A stretch of 20,789 nt of DNA from Prevotella sp. UBA1104. Its GTDB lineage: Bacteria; Bacteroidota; Bacteroidia; Bacteroidales; Bacteroidaceae. Where the stretch lies: NCBI GenBank assembly GCA_002314055.1, contig DCBP01000102.1:1-20789 (forward strand). The letters are read 5' to 3'. This document shows positions 8,175 to 14,738 of this stretch, piece by piece. The position numbers and the translations under genes were made by a program. Position 1 is the stretch's first letter. Every line of letters begins with the position of its first letter. The notes beneath the pieces are model-generated. The model was not told where the DNA came from, made no database searches, and saw nothing but the letters and a program-made list of their open reading frames with translations.

Positions 8175-10232
8175 CTACACTTTCTCGTCGAGCAGTTTCT
8201 GCATACGTACAATTTCATCGCGGTATTGTGCCGCCTGAACAAAATCGAGTGCCTTAGCAGCTTTCTTCATAAGTTCCGTTGTATCTGCGATGCTCGTTTT
8301 CAAGTCTTCTGCACTCATTTTCATTGTAATAGGATCAGCCGCAAAAGCCATTTCATCCTTTTCAATATAAGGTACATACTTCTTTTCTTCCTTACGCATA
8401 GCAGCAGTACACCCCCTCTCCGCCGTAGCACTCTGTACTCCAAGAGCGTCCATCTTAATTTCCTTTTCTATTTTCTTTGGTGTAAGATGATGCGCCTTGT
8501 TGTAAGCAATCTGTTTTTGTCTCCGTCGCTCAGTCTCGTCAATAGTCATCTGCATACTTTCCGTTATAGAGTTAGCATACATGATAACCTTGCCGTTAAC
8601 ATTACGCGCAGCACGGCCAGCAGTCTGCGTTAGCGACCTGTGCGACCTCAAGAAGCCCTCTTTGTCAGCATCGAGAATGGCAACGAGCGAAACCTCCGGC
8701 AAGTCAAGTCCCTCACGCAGAAGATTAACACCTACGAGCACATCAAAAAGGCCTGCCCGTAAGTCGTTCATTATCTTCACCCTATCGAGTGTCGCCACAT
8801 CGCTGTGTATATAATTAGCATTAATGTCATGGTTTAACAGATACTCCGTAAGTTCCTCAGCCATACGCTTTGTAAGAGTAGTGATAAGCACTCGTTCATC
8901 CTTCTCTTTTCTGATAAGGATCTCGTTCATAAGGTCGTCAATCTGATTCTCGCTCGGCCGCACTTCAATCTCGGGATCGAGCAGCCCCGTAGGACGAATT
9001 ACTTGTTCAACGACAACGCCCTCCGCCTCTTCAAGTTCAAAATCTGCCGGTGTTGCCGAGACATAAATCACTTGATTCGTCATTTCCTGAAACTCCTCAA
9101 ATTTCAAAGGTCTGTTGTCGAATGCAGCAGGCAAGCGAAAACCAAATTCAACAAGATTCTGTTTTCTTGCTCTATCACCTCCGTACATAGCCCGAATCTG
9201 CGGAACGCTCACATGACTTTCATCAATAACCATAAGATAATCCTTCGGAAAGAAATCAAGCAAGCAATAAGGTCTTTGACCAGCATCACGCCCGTCAAAA
9301 TACCTCGAATAGTTCTCAATTCCGGAGCAATGCCCCAGTTCCTTAATCATCTCCATGTCATACTCCACGCGTTCCTTAATACGCTGAGCCTTAATGCCAT
9401 CGCCAATTCCTTTAAAGAAATCAATCTGTTCATCAAGATCACGGGAGATTTGCTCCAGAGCTTGTTGTGTCTGCTCTTTCGACGTAACAAAAAGATTAGC
9501 CGGATAAATCTGATATTCATCAAACGAGGCAAGACGATGAAACGTAGCACTGTCAACCTCTTCTATAGAGTCTATTTCATTATCCCAAAACGACACACGA
9601 AGTACATTATCACTGTACGCCATGAAAATGTCCACAGTTTCCCCCTTTACCCGGAAATTGCCGCGCTGCAACTCTATATCATTCCTCACGTAAAGCGAAT
9701 CAACGAGGCGCCTAAGAAACATGTTGCGATCAATAATCATTCCCTTCTTTATGGAAATAACGCTCTGCGCCATTGCCGTTGGTCCCCCCATACCATAAAT
9801 ACAAGACACAGAGGACACGACAATGACATCCTTCCTTCCGGAAAGCAAAGCCGAAACAGCAGAAAGCCGCAACTTGTCTATCTCCTCATTAATGGCAAGG
9901 TCCTTTTCGATATAAGTATCCGTTTGAGGCAGATAAGCCTCCGGCTGATAATAGTCGTAATAAGAAACATAATACTCCACGGCATTTTCGGGGAAAAATC
10001 CCTTCATCTCGGAATACAGCTGTGCTGCGAGAGTCTTATTATGACTGAGCACGAGCGTCGGACGGTTTATATTGGCAATGACATTGGCAACAGTGAAAGT
10101 CTTTCCCGATCCCGTAACTCCAAGAAGAACCTGGGCCTTGTCGCCGCGTTCCACACCAGCCGTAAGTTCATTTATAGCTTCAGGCTGATCGCCCGTAGGC
10201 TTATATTTAGATGTAAGTAAAAACTTGTCCAT
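8175..10232 (-). CDS. uvrB: Excinuclease ABC subunit UvrB
   Basis: A 685-residue subunit of the UvrABC nucleotide-excision repair complex: a DEXD/H-type helicase that verifies damage handed over by UvrA and recruits UvrC. The Walker A loop GVTGSGKT is at 38-45. The beta-hairpin that clamps DNA, YYDYYQPEAYLP, is at 91-102. A VIDESHVS box stands at about 338-345, and the C-terminal helicase motifs (VSATPADFE, REGLDLPEVSLVAILDADKE, QTAGRAARN) follow. A C-terminal UVR motif (about 645-683) is the UvrC contact. Length is standard. It is transcribed away from bamD and appears to be a single-gene unit, because pyrG downstream has its own promoter. Downstream no convincing intrinsic terminator was seen. 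Confidence 0.98.
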   Translation of the reverse strand: MDKFLLTSKYKPTGDQPEAINELTAGVERGDKAQVLLGVTGSGKTFTVANVIANINRPTLVLSHNKTLAAQLYSEMKGFFPENAVEYYVSYYDYYQPEAYLPQTDTYIEKDLAINEEIDKLRLSAVSALLSGRKDVIVVSSVSCIYGMGGPTAMAQSVISIKKGMIIDRNMFLRRLVDSLYVRNDIELQRGNFRVKGETVDIFMAYSDNVLRVSFWDNEIDSIEEVDSATFHRLASFDEYQIYPANLFVTSKEQTQQALEQISRDLDEQIDFFKGIGDGIKAQRIKERVEYDMEMIKELGHCSGIENYSRYFDGRDAGQRPYCLLDFFPKDYLMVIDESHVSVPQIRAMYGGDRARKQNLVEFGFRLPAAFDNRPLKFEEFQEMTNQVIYVSATPADFELEEAEGVVVEQVIRPTGLLDPEIEVRPSENQIDDLMNEILIRKEKDERVLITTLTKRMAEELTEYLLNHDINANYIHSDVATLDRVKIMNDLRAGLFDVLVGVNLLREGLDLPEVSLVAILDADKEGFLRSHRSLTQTAGRAARNVNGKVIMYANSITESMQMTIDETERRRQKQIAYNKAHHLTPKKIEKEIKMDALGVQSATAERGCTAAMRKEEKKYVPYIEKDEMAFAADPITMKMSAEDLKTSIADTTELMKKAAKALDFVQAAQYRDEIVRMQKLLDEKV

Positions 10233-10266
10233 ATCTAAAAAACTGTCATAAAATCAAATTATTCTG

Positions 10267-10299
10267 CAAAAATAAGCATAAACTGCCTAATAATGGCAA
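10267..10299 (-). promoter_or_regulatory. Probable uvrB promoter
   Basis: On the minus strand TATTTTTG (10274-10267) followed by C fits the TAnnTTTG box, with TTG (10299-10297) 22 nt upstream as a partial -33 element. Start would be about 10260, 28 nt before the uvrB ATG. No LexA-like box was recognised. The -33 match is incomplete. Confidence 0.5.
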
Positions 10300-10337
10300 T
10301 AATAAGACCGAAAAATGGTCAAAAAAGTTTTTTATAT

Positions 10338-10368
10338 TTTGAAGTATTGAATATTATGTGTAATTTTG
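10338..10368 (+). promoter_or_regulatory. bamD operon promoter
   Basis: TTTG (10338-10341), 19 nt, then TAATTTTG (10361-10368) followed by CA. This is a full match to the Bacteroidetes consensus. The predicted start near 10375 rules out the in-frame TTG at 10366 as the translation start and favours ATG 10393. Confidence 0.8.
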
Positions 10369-10392
10369 CATCTCAAACCATTAAATTCATTT

Positions 10393-11220
10393 ATGAGCAA
10401 GAAAATAATTATTGTAATGGCAGGTTCTCTGATTTTACTTTCAGGATGCGTCAACCAGTTTAATCAGGTATATAAATCCGCCGACAATGATATAAAATAT
10501 GAATACGCAAAAGAGTGCTACGCCAAGGGAAAATTTGTAAAAGCCACAACACTTCTTCAAGAAATTGTTACCATACAGAAAGGTACGGACAATGGAGAAG
10601 AGTGCCTCTTCATGCTTGCCATGGCGGAGTTTAAGAGTAAAGACTACGAGACGGCAGCAGAGTATTTCAAGAAATACTACAAGTCGTACCCCAAAGGCGT
10701 TTATGCAGAAATGGCAGCCTACTACATTGGCGAGAGTCTATATATGAGCACTCCGGAGCCAAGACTTGACCAGACGGAAACAGTCAACGCCATATCTGCT
10801 TTTCAGGACTATCTTGACGTCTTTCAAGACGCAAAGATGAAGAAGCAGGCTCAGGACAGGCTGTTCGCCCTACAGGACAAGCTCGTGAAGAAAGAACTGT
10901 ATTCAGCGCAACTATACTACAATTTGGGTACATACTTCGGCAACTGCACCAATGGCGGAAGCAATTATGAAGCCTGCATCATTACCGCACAGAACGCATT
11001 AAAGGATTATCCTTACAGTAGTATGAGAGAGGATTTTGCGAAGCTCGTAATGAAGAGCAAGTTTGAACTTGCGCAGCAGAGTGTTGAATCCAAGAGACTC
11101 GACCGCTACCGCGATGCAGAGGACGAGTGTTACGGTTTCATAAATGAATATCCAGATTCAAAAGACAGAGCCCTTGCAGAGAAGTACATTGCCACATGCA
11201 AGAAATATGTAAAGGATTAG
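10393..11220 (+). CDS. bamD: Outer membrane assembly lipoprotein BamD
   Basis: A 275-residue lipoprotein of the BAM complex, which folds beta-barrel proteins into the outer membrane. A lipoprotein signal peptide ends in LLSGC with Cys19 as the lipidated residue. The rest is helical with tetratricopeptide-like hairpins (for example FVKATTLLQEIVTI and DYETAAEYFKKYYKSYPKG), as in BamD/YfiO, and the length is usual for the family. I place the start at ATG 10393; an upstream in-frame TTG lies inside the promoter -7 box. The gene opens an operon with rpoZ (42 nt downstream) and a DUF4293 gene, an order seen in other Bacteroidales. Confidence 0.92.
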   Translation: MSKKIIIVMAGSLILLSGCVNQFNQVYKSADNDIKYEYAKECYAKGKFVKATTLLQEIVTIQKGTDNGEECLFMLAMAEFKSKDYETAAEYFKKYYKSYPKGVYAEMAAYYIGESLYMSTPEPRLDQTETVNAISAFQDYLDVFQDAKMKKQAQDRLFALQDKLVKKELYSAQLYYNLGTYFGNCTNGGSNYEACIITAQNALKDYPYSSMREDFAKLVMKSKFELAQQSVESKRLDRYRDAEDECYGFINEYPDSKDRALAEKYIATCKKYVKD

Positions 11221-11262
11221 AATTTATAATTTAGACAAACAACAATAAATAATTAAACAATA

Positions 11263-11604
11263 ATGGATTACAAAAAGTCAAAAGCACCGGTAAACACCGT
11301 AACACGTAATATTATGGATCTCTGCGACGAGACCGGAAATATTTATGAGAGTGTTGCAATCATTGGCAAGCGCGCAAATCAGATTTCCATTGAGATCAAA
11401 CAGGATCTGAGCAAGAAACTCGCAGAGTTCGCCTCTTACAATGACAGCCTTGATGAAGTATTCGAGAACCGCGAGCAGATTGAAATCTCGCGTTATTACG
11501 AAAAGCTTCCAAAACCAACCTTGCTTGCAACTCAGGAGTTCGTTGACGGAAATATCTACTGGAGAGATCCGTCGGCAGACAACAATAAGGACAAAGAGCT
11601 ATGA
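11263..11604 (+). CDS. rpoZ: RNA polymerase omega subunit (Rpb6/RpoZ family)
   Basis: A 113-residue protein of the omega/Rpb6 family, which helps assemble and stabilise RNA polymerase by wrapping the beta-prime subunit. The N-terminal half has the family pattern: NTVTRNIMDLCDETGNIYES, then IIGKRANQI and a helix IKQDLSKKLAEF. The C-terminal half (about 70-113) is Bacteroidetes-specific and ends in a charged tail. Bacteroidetes omega is divergent from E. coli RpoZ, so assignment relies on the KRANQI helix and on the conserved bamD neighbour. Its stop overlaps the next start by 4 nt (ATGA), suggesting translational coupling. Confidence 0.82.
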   Translation: MDYKKSKAPVNTVTRNIMDLCDETGNIYESVAIIGKRANQISIEIKQDLSKKLAEFASYNDSLDEVFENREQIEISRYYEKLPKPTLLATQEFVDGNIYWRDPSADNNKDKEL

Positions 11605-12059
11605 TCCAGCGTAAGCAGTCGTTGTTCTTGTTAATCGACGCCATACTGTGCATCATCTGTCTGATGCTCCCCCTGGGAATCTTCAGGCCGCAGCAAATTG
11701 GAGTTGACACTACATTGTATAATCTGTGGATCAGACTTGGCGACGGGTCGACAAATTGGCAGTCCGCCCCATTGTTTGCCATTCTGCTTATACATGTAGC
11801 TATTTCTATATACACCATATTTATATATAGTAAAAGGAAACTGCAAATTAAGCTGTGCACATGGAACATTGCAATTCTTGTTTTATGGTACGTTGTAGGA
11901 GCCATAGTAGTCTTCACAACAGGCAAGGAACTTGAAGCAGATTTTAAAGCGGGCTTTTCTGCCATTTTGCCAATAGTCTCACTTATTCTTGTCGTCATGG
12001 CAAGAAAGGGCGTTAAGGCTGATGAAGCTCTGATAAGAGCTGCAGACAGAATAAGATAA
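11601..12059 (+). CDS. DUF4293 family four-helix membrane protein
   Basis: A 152-residue protein of unknown function with four predicted membrane helices: about 9-30 (LFLLIDAILCIICLMLPLGI), 52-73 (SAPLFAILLIHVAISIYTIF), 86-106 (WNIAILVLWYVVGAIVVF) and 114-134 (AGFSAILPIVSLILVVMARKG). The N-terminal MIQRKQSLFL and the tail DEALIRAADRIR are typical of the Bacteroidetes DUF4293 proteins that follow rpoZ. The start overlaps the rpoZ stop (ATGA), so the two are probably translated together. A strong terminator follows 16 nt after the stop. No catalytic motif is visible. Confidence 0.85.
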   Translation: MIQRKQSLFLLIDAILCIICLMLPLGIFRPQQIGVDTTLYNLWIRLGDGSTNWQSAPLFAILLIHVAISIYTIFIYSKRKLQIKLCTWNIAILVLWYVVGAIVVFTTGKELEADFKAGFSAILPIVSLILVVMARKGVKADEALIRAADRIR

Positions 12060-12075
12060 GCCTATACTTAAATAC

Positions 12076-12110
12076 AAGAGCTACACTAACCGGTGTGGCT
12101 CTTTTTTTTT
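12076..12110 (+). terminator. Terminator of the bamD-rpoZ-DUF4293 operon
   Basis: Arms 12076-12086 and 12093-12103 pair over 11 bp with one G:U, with a 6-nt loop TAACCG, and the stem runs into nine T (12102-12110). This is a textbook intrinsic terminator. Confidence 0.92.
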
Positions 12111-12118
12111 AATAAAAA

Positions 12119-12150
12119 TTCGTCAGTCTCAACAAGAATAAGTAACTTTG
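12119..12150 (+). promoter_or_regulatory. proS promoter
   Basis: TAACTTTG (12143-12150) followed by CA is a perfect -7 box. TTCG (12119-12122) lies 20 nt upstream and is a one-mismatch -33 box. Start would be near 12157, about 29 nt before ATG 12186. Confidence 0.7.
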
Positions 12151-12185
12151 CATACTAAAATAAGAAAACTAAAAAAAACAACAAT

Positions 12186-13667
12186 ATGGCAAAAGAACTG
12201 AAACAACTAACAAAAAGGGCAGACAACTACAGTCAATGGTACAATGATCTTGTAACCAAAGCAGACTTGGCAGAGCAGTCGCCAGTAAGAGGATGCATGA
12301 TAATCAAACCCTACGGATATGCTATCTGGGAGAAAATGCAGCACCAGCTTGACAAGATGTTCAAGGAAACAGGCGCACAGAACGCATACTTCCCACTACT
12401 GATTCCAAAATCCTTCCTCTCAAAGGAGGCAGAGCATGTAGAAGGTTTTGCCAAGGAGTGTGCCGTTGTCACCCACTACCGCTTGAGAGCAAAAGAAGAC
12501 AAGAGCGGAGTTGAAGTAGACCCGAACGCAAAACTCGACGAAGAACTTATTATACGTCCTACATCAGAGACCATCATCTGGAACACCTATAAAAACTGGA
12601 TCCACTCATGGCGAGACCTGCCACTGATGTGCAACCAGTGGTGCAACGTAATGCGCTGGGAGATGAGAACCCGTCCGTTCCTTCGCACATCAGAGTTTCT
12701 CTGGCAGGAAGGACATACAGCACACGCCACACGCGAAGAGGCAGAAGCAGAAGCACAGAAGATGCTGCATGTCTATGCCGACTTTGCAGAGAAGTTCATG
12801 GCAGTACCTGTAGTCCGCGGAGTGAAGAGCGAGACAGAACGTTTTGCCGGAGCACTCGACACTTACACTATAGAGGCAATGATGCAAGACGGAAAGGCTC
12901 TGCAGAGCGGTACGAGCCACTTCCTCGGACAGAACTTTGCAAAAGCGTTCGACGTAACCTATCTCAACAAGGACAACAAGCCGGAATACGTATGGGCAAC
13001 ATCATGGGGCGTATCAACACGACTCATCGGAGCGCTCATCATGACCCACTCCGACGACAACGGACTTGTCCTTCCGCCTATGCTCGCACCAATCCAGGTA
13101 GTTATCGTTCCTATCACCAAGGGTAAGGAGCAGCTCGACGCAATTACAGAAAAGCTGACACCGGTAATCGACGCCCTGCGCAAAGCCGGCATAAGCGTGA
13201 AATACGACGATGCAGACAACAAGCGCCCTGGCTTCAAGTTTGCCGACTACGAATTGAAGGGCGTACCGGTACGCCTTGTAATGGGAGGCAAGGATTTGGA
13301 GAACGGCACCATCGAGGTTATGCGCCGCGACACCCTCGAGAAAGAGACCATGCCGTTCGACGGAATCGTGGAACACGTAGAGAAGCTCCTCGAAGACATC
13401 CAGAGCAACATGTTCGAAAAGGCAAAGGCTTACCGCGACGCACGCATCTACGAATGCGACAACTATGAGGAATTCAAGGAAAAAGTAAAAGACGGCGGAT
13501 TCTTCATCTGTCCTTGGGACGGCACAGCCGAAACTGAAGCCAAGATAAAAGAAGACACACAGGCAACAATACGCTGCATCCCGTTCAATGTGGAGCAGAC
13601 CCCAGGTGTCGACATGGTTTCAGGCAAGCCTTCTACAAAACGAGTAATTATCGCAAGAAGCTACTAA
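12186..13667 (+). CDS. proS: Prolyl-tRNA synthetase, archaeal/eukaryotic type
   Basis: A 493-residue class II aminoacyl-tRNA synthetase that charges tRNA-Pro. Class II motif 2 lies in the block MRWEMRTRPFLRTSEFLWQE followed by GHTAH, motif 3 in STRLIGALIMTHSDDNGLVLPP, and the proline pocket block is RPTSETI. An anticodon-binding domain (about 295-400) and a C-terminal domain ending in Tyr (IARSY) follow. The length near 490 and the lack of the large editing insertion between motifs 2 and 3 mark it as the short archaeal/eukaryotic type used by Bacteroidetes, unlike the roughly 570-residue E. coli enzyme. It has its own promoter and is followed by a strong hairpin. Codon use looks like that of a highly expressed gene. 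Confidence 0.97.
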   Translation: MAKELKQLTKRADNYSQWYNDLVTKADLAEQSPVRGCMIIKPYGYAIWEKMQHQLDKMFKETGAQNAYFPLLIPKSFLSKEAEHVEGFAKECAVVTHYRLRAKEDKSGVEVDPNAKLDEELIIRPTSETIIWNTYKNWIHSWRDLPLMCNQWCNVMRWEMRTRPFLRTSEFLWQEGHTAHATREEAEAEAQKMLHVYADFAEKFMAVPVVRGVKSETERFAGALDTYTIEAMMQDGKALQSGTSHFLGQNFAKAFDVTYLNKDNKPEYVWATSWGVSTRLIGALIMTHSDDNGLVLPPMLAPIQVVIVPITKGKEQLDAITEKLTPVIDALRKAGISVKYDDADNKRPGFKFADYELKGVPVRLVMGGKDLENGTIEVMRRDTLEKETMPFDGIVEHVEKLLEDIQSNMFEKAKAYRDARIYECDNYEEFKEKVKDGGFFICPWDGTAETEAKIKEDTQATIRCIPFNVEQTPGVDMVSGKPSTKRVIIARSY

Positions 13668-13693
13668 GCAAAAGGGGGAACAAAACACGATAA

Positions 13694-13722
13694 GTAGCCT
13701 TCTGCAGTATGAGCTACAGAAG
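13694..13722 (+). repeat. Overlapping inverted repeats after proS
   Basis: Two inverted repeats are interleaved: GTAGC (694-698) with GCTAC (713-717), and CTTCTG (699-704) with CAGAAG (717-722), all plus 13,000. They share one base, so they compete or form a tight pseudoknot-like fold in the proS 3' region. Function is unknown. Confidence 0.4.
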
Positions 13723-13732
13723 TAAAAAATAC

Positions 13733-13804
13733 AAATCTGTGTCATTCTGTAAAATCTGTGGAGAAGAGAAAACACGGATAGCGCAGAATGACACAGTTTT
13801 TTTT
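13733..13804 (+). terminator. Long two-step hairpin with T8 between proS and the HAD gene
   Basis: Outer arms 13737-13749 and 13784-13796 are perfect 13-bp complements (CTGTGTCATTCTG). An inner hairpin pairs 13754-13760 with 13773-13779 (one G:U) around a purine loop. The two stems are separated by a 4x4 internal loop. Eight T follow (13797-13804). It should terminate proS. The octamer AATCTGTG is repeated directly at 13734 and 13753, and the flavour of the sequence is of a dispersed intergenic repeat, which would need a genome search to confirm. Confidence 0.85.
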
Positions 13805-13824
13805 AAATAAATAAGGTAAAGGCA

Positions 13825-14550
13825 ATGTTCAAGGAAAATGTAGCAGAATATCTCTCAAAAACTGGATTTAAAGAATTCCATCCAAAAGCAGTAATGTTCG
13901 ACATGGACGGAGTAATCTACAACAGCATGCCCAACCACGCCCGCAGCTGGCACCTTGCCATGCACGGAATAGGCATCAAGATGTCTCCAGAAGAAGCATA
14001 CACCTATGAAGGCATGCGCGGTGTGGAAACCATTCAGCTGCTCTTCAAAAATCAACGCAACACAATACTCCCGGAGGAAAAGGCAGCAGAATACTATAAG
14101 ATAAAATCAGACGAGTTCAACAAATGTCCCAAGGCAGGACTCATGCCCGGCATAAAGGAGCTGATGCAAAAGATAAAAGACTCGGGGTTGAAAATTCTCG
14201 TGGTGACAGGCAGCGCACAACACTCGCTGATAGGGAAACTCGACCATGACCTCCACGGATTTATCGATAAAGACCTCATAGTAACGGCACTCGATGTAGA
14301 ACACGGCAAACCCGCCCCCGAACCATACCTGAAGGGACTTCAGAAAGCAGGAGTGGAACCCTGGGAGGCAATGGTAGTAGAGAACGCCCCTCTCGGTGTA
14401 AGGGCCGGCGTGGCGGCAAAGGTGTTTACCGTTGCTGTAAACACCGGGCCGCTGCCCGACAGCGCATTGACCGGCGAGGGAGCCAATCTGCTCTATCATT
14501 CGATAAAGGATTTTGCAGAAGATTGGAACAATCTGGAAGTCAGAGCGTGA
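13825..14550 (+). CDS. HAD-superfamily phosphatase / beta-phosphoglucomutase-like
   Basis: A 241-residue cytosolic HAD hydrolase. Motif I is FDMDGV with nucleophile Asp26 and general acid Asp28. A helical cap follows (about 33-105). Motif II is VVTGS (Thr128), motif III is Lys162 in HGKPAPEPY, and motif IV is VVENAPLGV. In motif IV the usual second acidic residue is Asn187 (E186-N187 instead of ED/DD), a variant that should still bind magnesium through Glu186. The cap type and GKPAPEPY block fit the beta-phosphoglucomutase/GS1-like phosphatase branch, with small sugar phosphates or nucleotides as likely substrates, but these cannot be narrowed. It begins only 20 nt after the T-run of the preceding hairpin, with no visible promoter between. 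Confidence 0.88.
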   Translation: MFKENVAEYLSKTGFKEFHPKAVMFDMDGVIYNSMPNHARSWHLAMHGIGIKMSPEEAYTYEGMRGVETIQLLFKNQRNTILPEEKAAEYYKIKSDEFNKCPKAGLMPGIKELMQKIKDSGLKILVVTGSAQHSLIGKLDHDLHGFIDKDLIVTALDVEHGKPAPEPYLKGLQKAGVEPWEAMVVENAPLGVRAGVAAKVFTVAVNTGPLPDSALTGEGANLLYHSIKDFAEDWNNLEVRA

Positions 14551-14567
14551 TTTTTCAATAAACATTT

Positions 14568-14597
14568 TTTGAATTTAACAAAAAACAATTATCTTTG
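14568..14597 (+). promoter_or_regulatory. glnS upstream promoter P1
   Basis: TTTG (14568-14571), 18 nt, TATCTTTG (14590-14597) followed by CA. The -7 box is contained in the inverted repeat TTATCTT/AAGATAA (14589-14607). A transcript from here would have a structured leader of about 135 nt before glnS. Confidence 0.65.
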
Positions 14598-14697
14598 CAT
14601 AAGATAAGCTGCATCTCGGCAATAAATCCAAACAAGTTTGGCTTATATTGCTCTCGATTTGCATTATCTTTGCAAAGATAATAATGCAAATTCGAGA
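14589..14697. repeat. Three-hairpin element upstream of glnS
   Basis: Hairpin A has perfect 7-bp arms (14589-14595, 14601-14607) around TGCAT. Hairpin B has outer arms GCAATA/TATTGC (14619-14624, 14646-14651) and inner arms CCAAAC/GTTTGG (14628-14633, 14636-14641). Hairpin C is centred on the perfect 20-bp palindrome ATTATCTTTGCAAAGATAAT (14663-14682). Its arms continue outward after a 3-nt bulge (14657-14662 with 14686-14691) and a 1-nt bulge (14652-14656 with 14693-14697). A and C each include TATCTTTGC, a promoter -7 box. The compact symmetrical build looks like a dispersed palindromic element rather than an ordinary leader. Confidence 0.7.
14637..14672 (+). promoter_or_regulatory. glnS proximal promoter P2 (tentative)
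   Basis: TATCTTTG (14665-14672) is a perfect -7 box inside palindrome C. The nearest TTTG (14637-14640) is 24 nt upstream, longer than usual. Start would be near 14680, about 60 nt before the glnS ATG. Confidence 0.45.
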
Positions 14698-14738
14698 AAA
14701 GAGAATTTTCGAAAAACAAAAAACAATATATTCAGACT

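Noticed and set aside
9003..10220. Open frame of 405 codons on the plus strand antisense to uvrB
   Set aside because: It mirrors uvrB codon structure, has no recognisable domain or promoter, and its composition (rich in Ile, Arg, His, Asn) is that of a shadow frame.
10366..10392. TTG at 10366 as the start of bamD
   Set aside because: It lies inside the -7 promoter box, before the expected transcript start, and would spoil the lipoprotein signal peptide.
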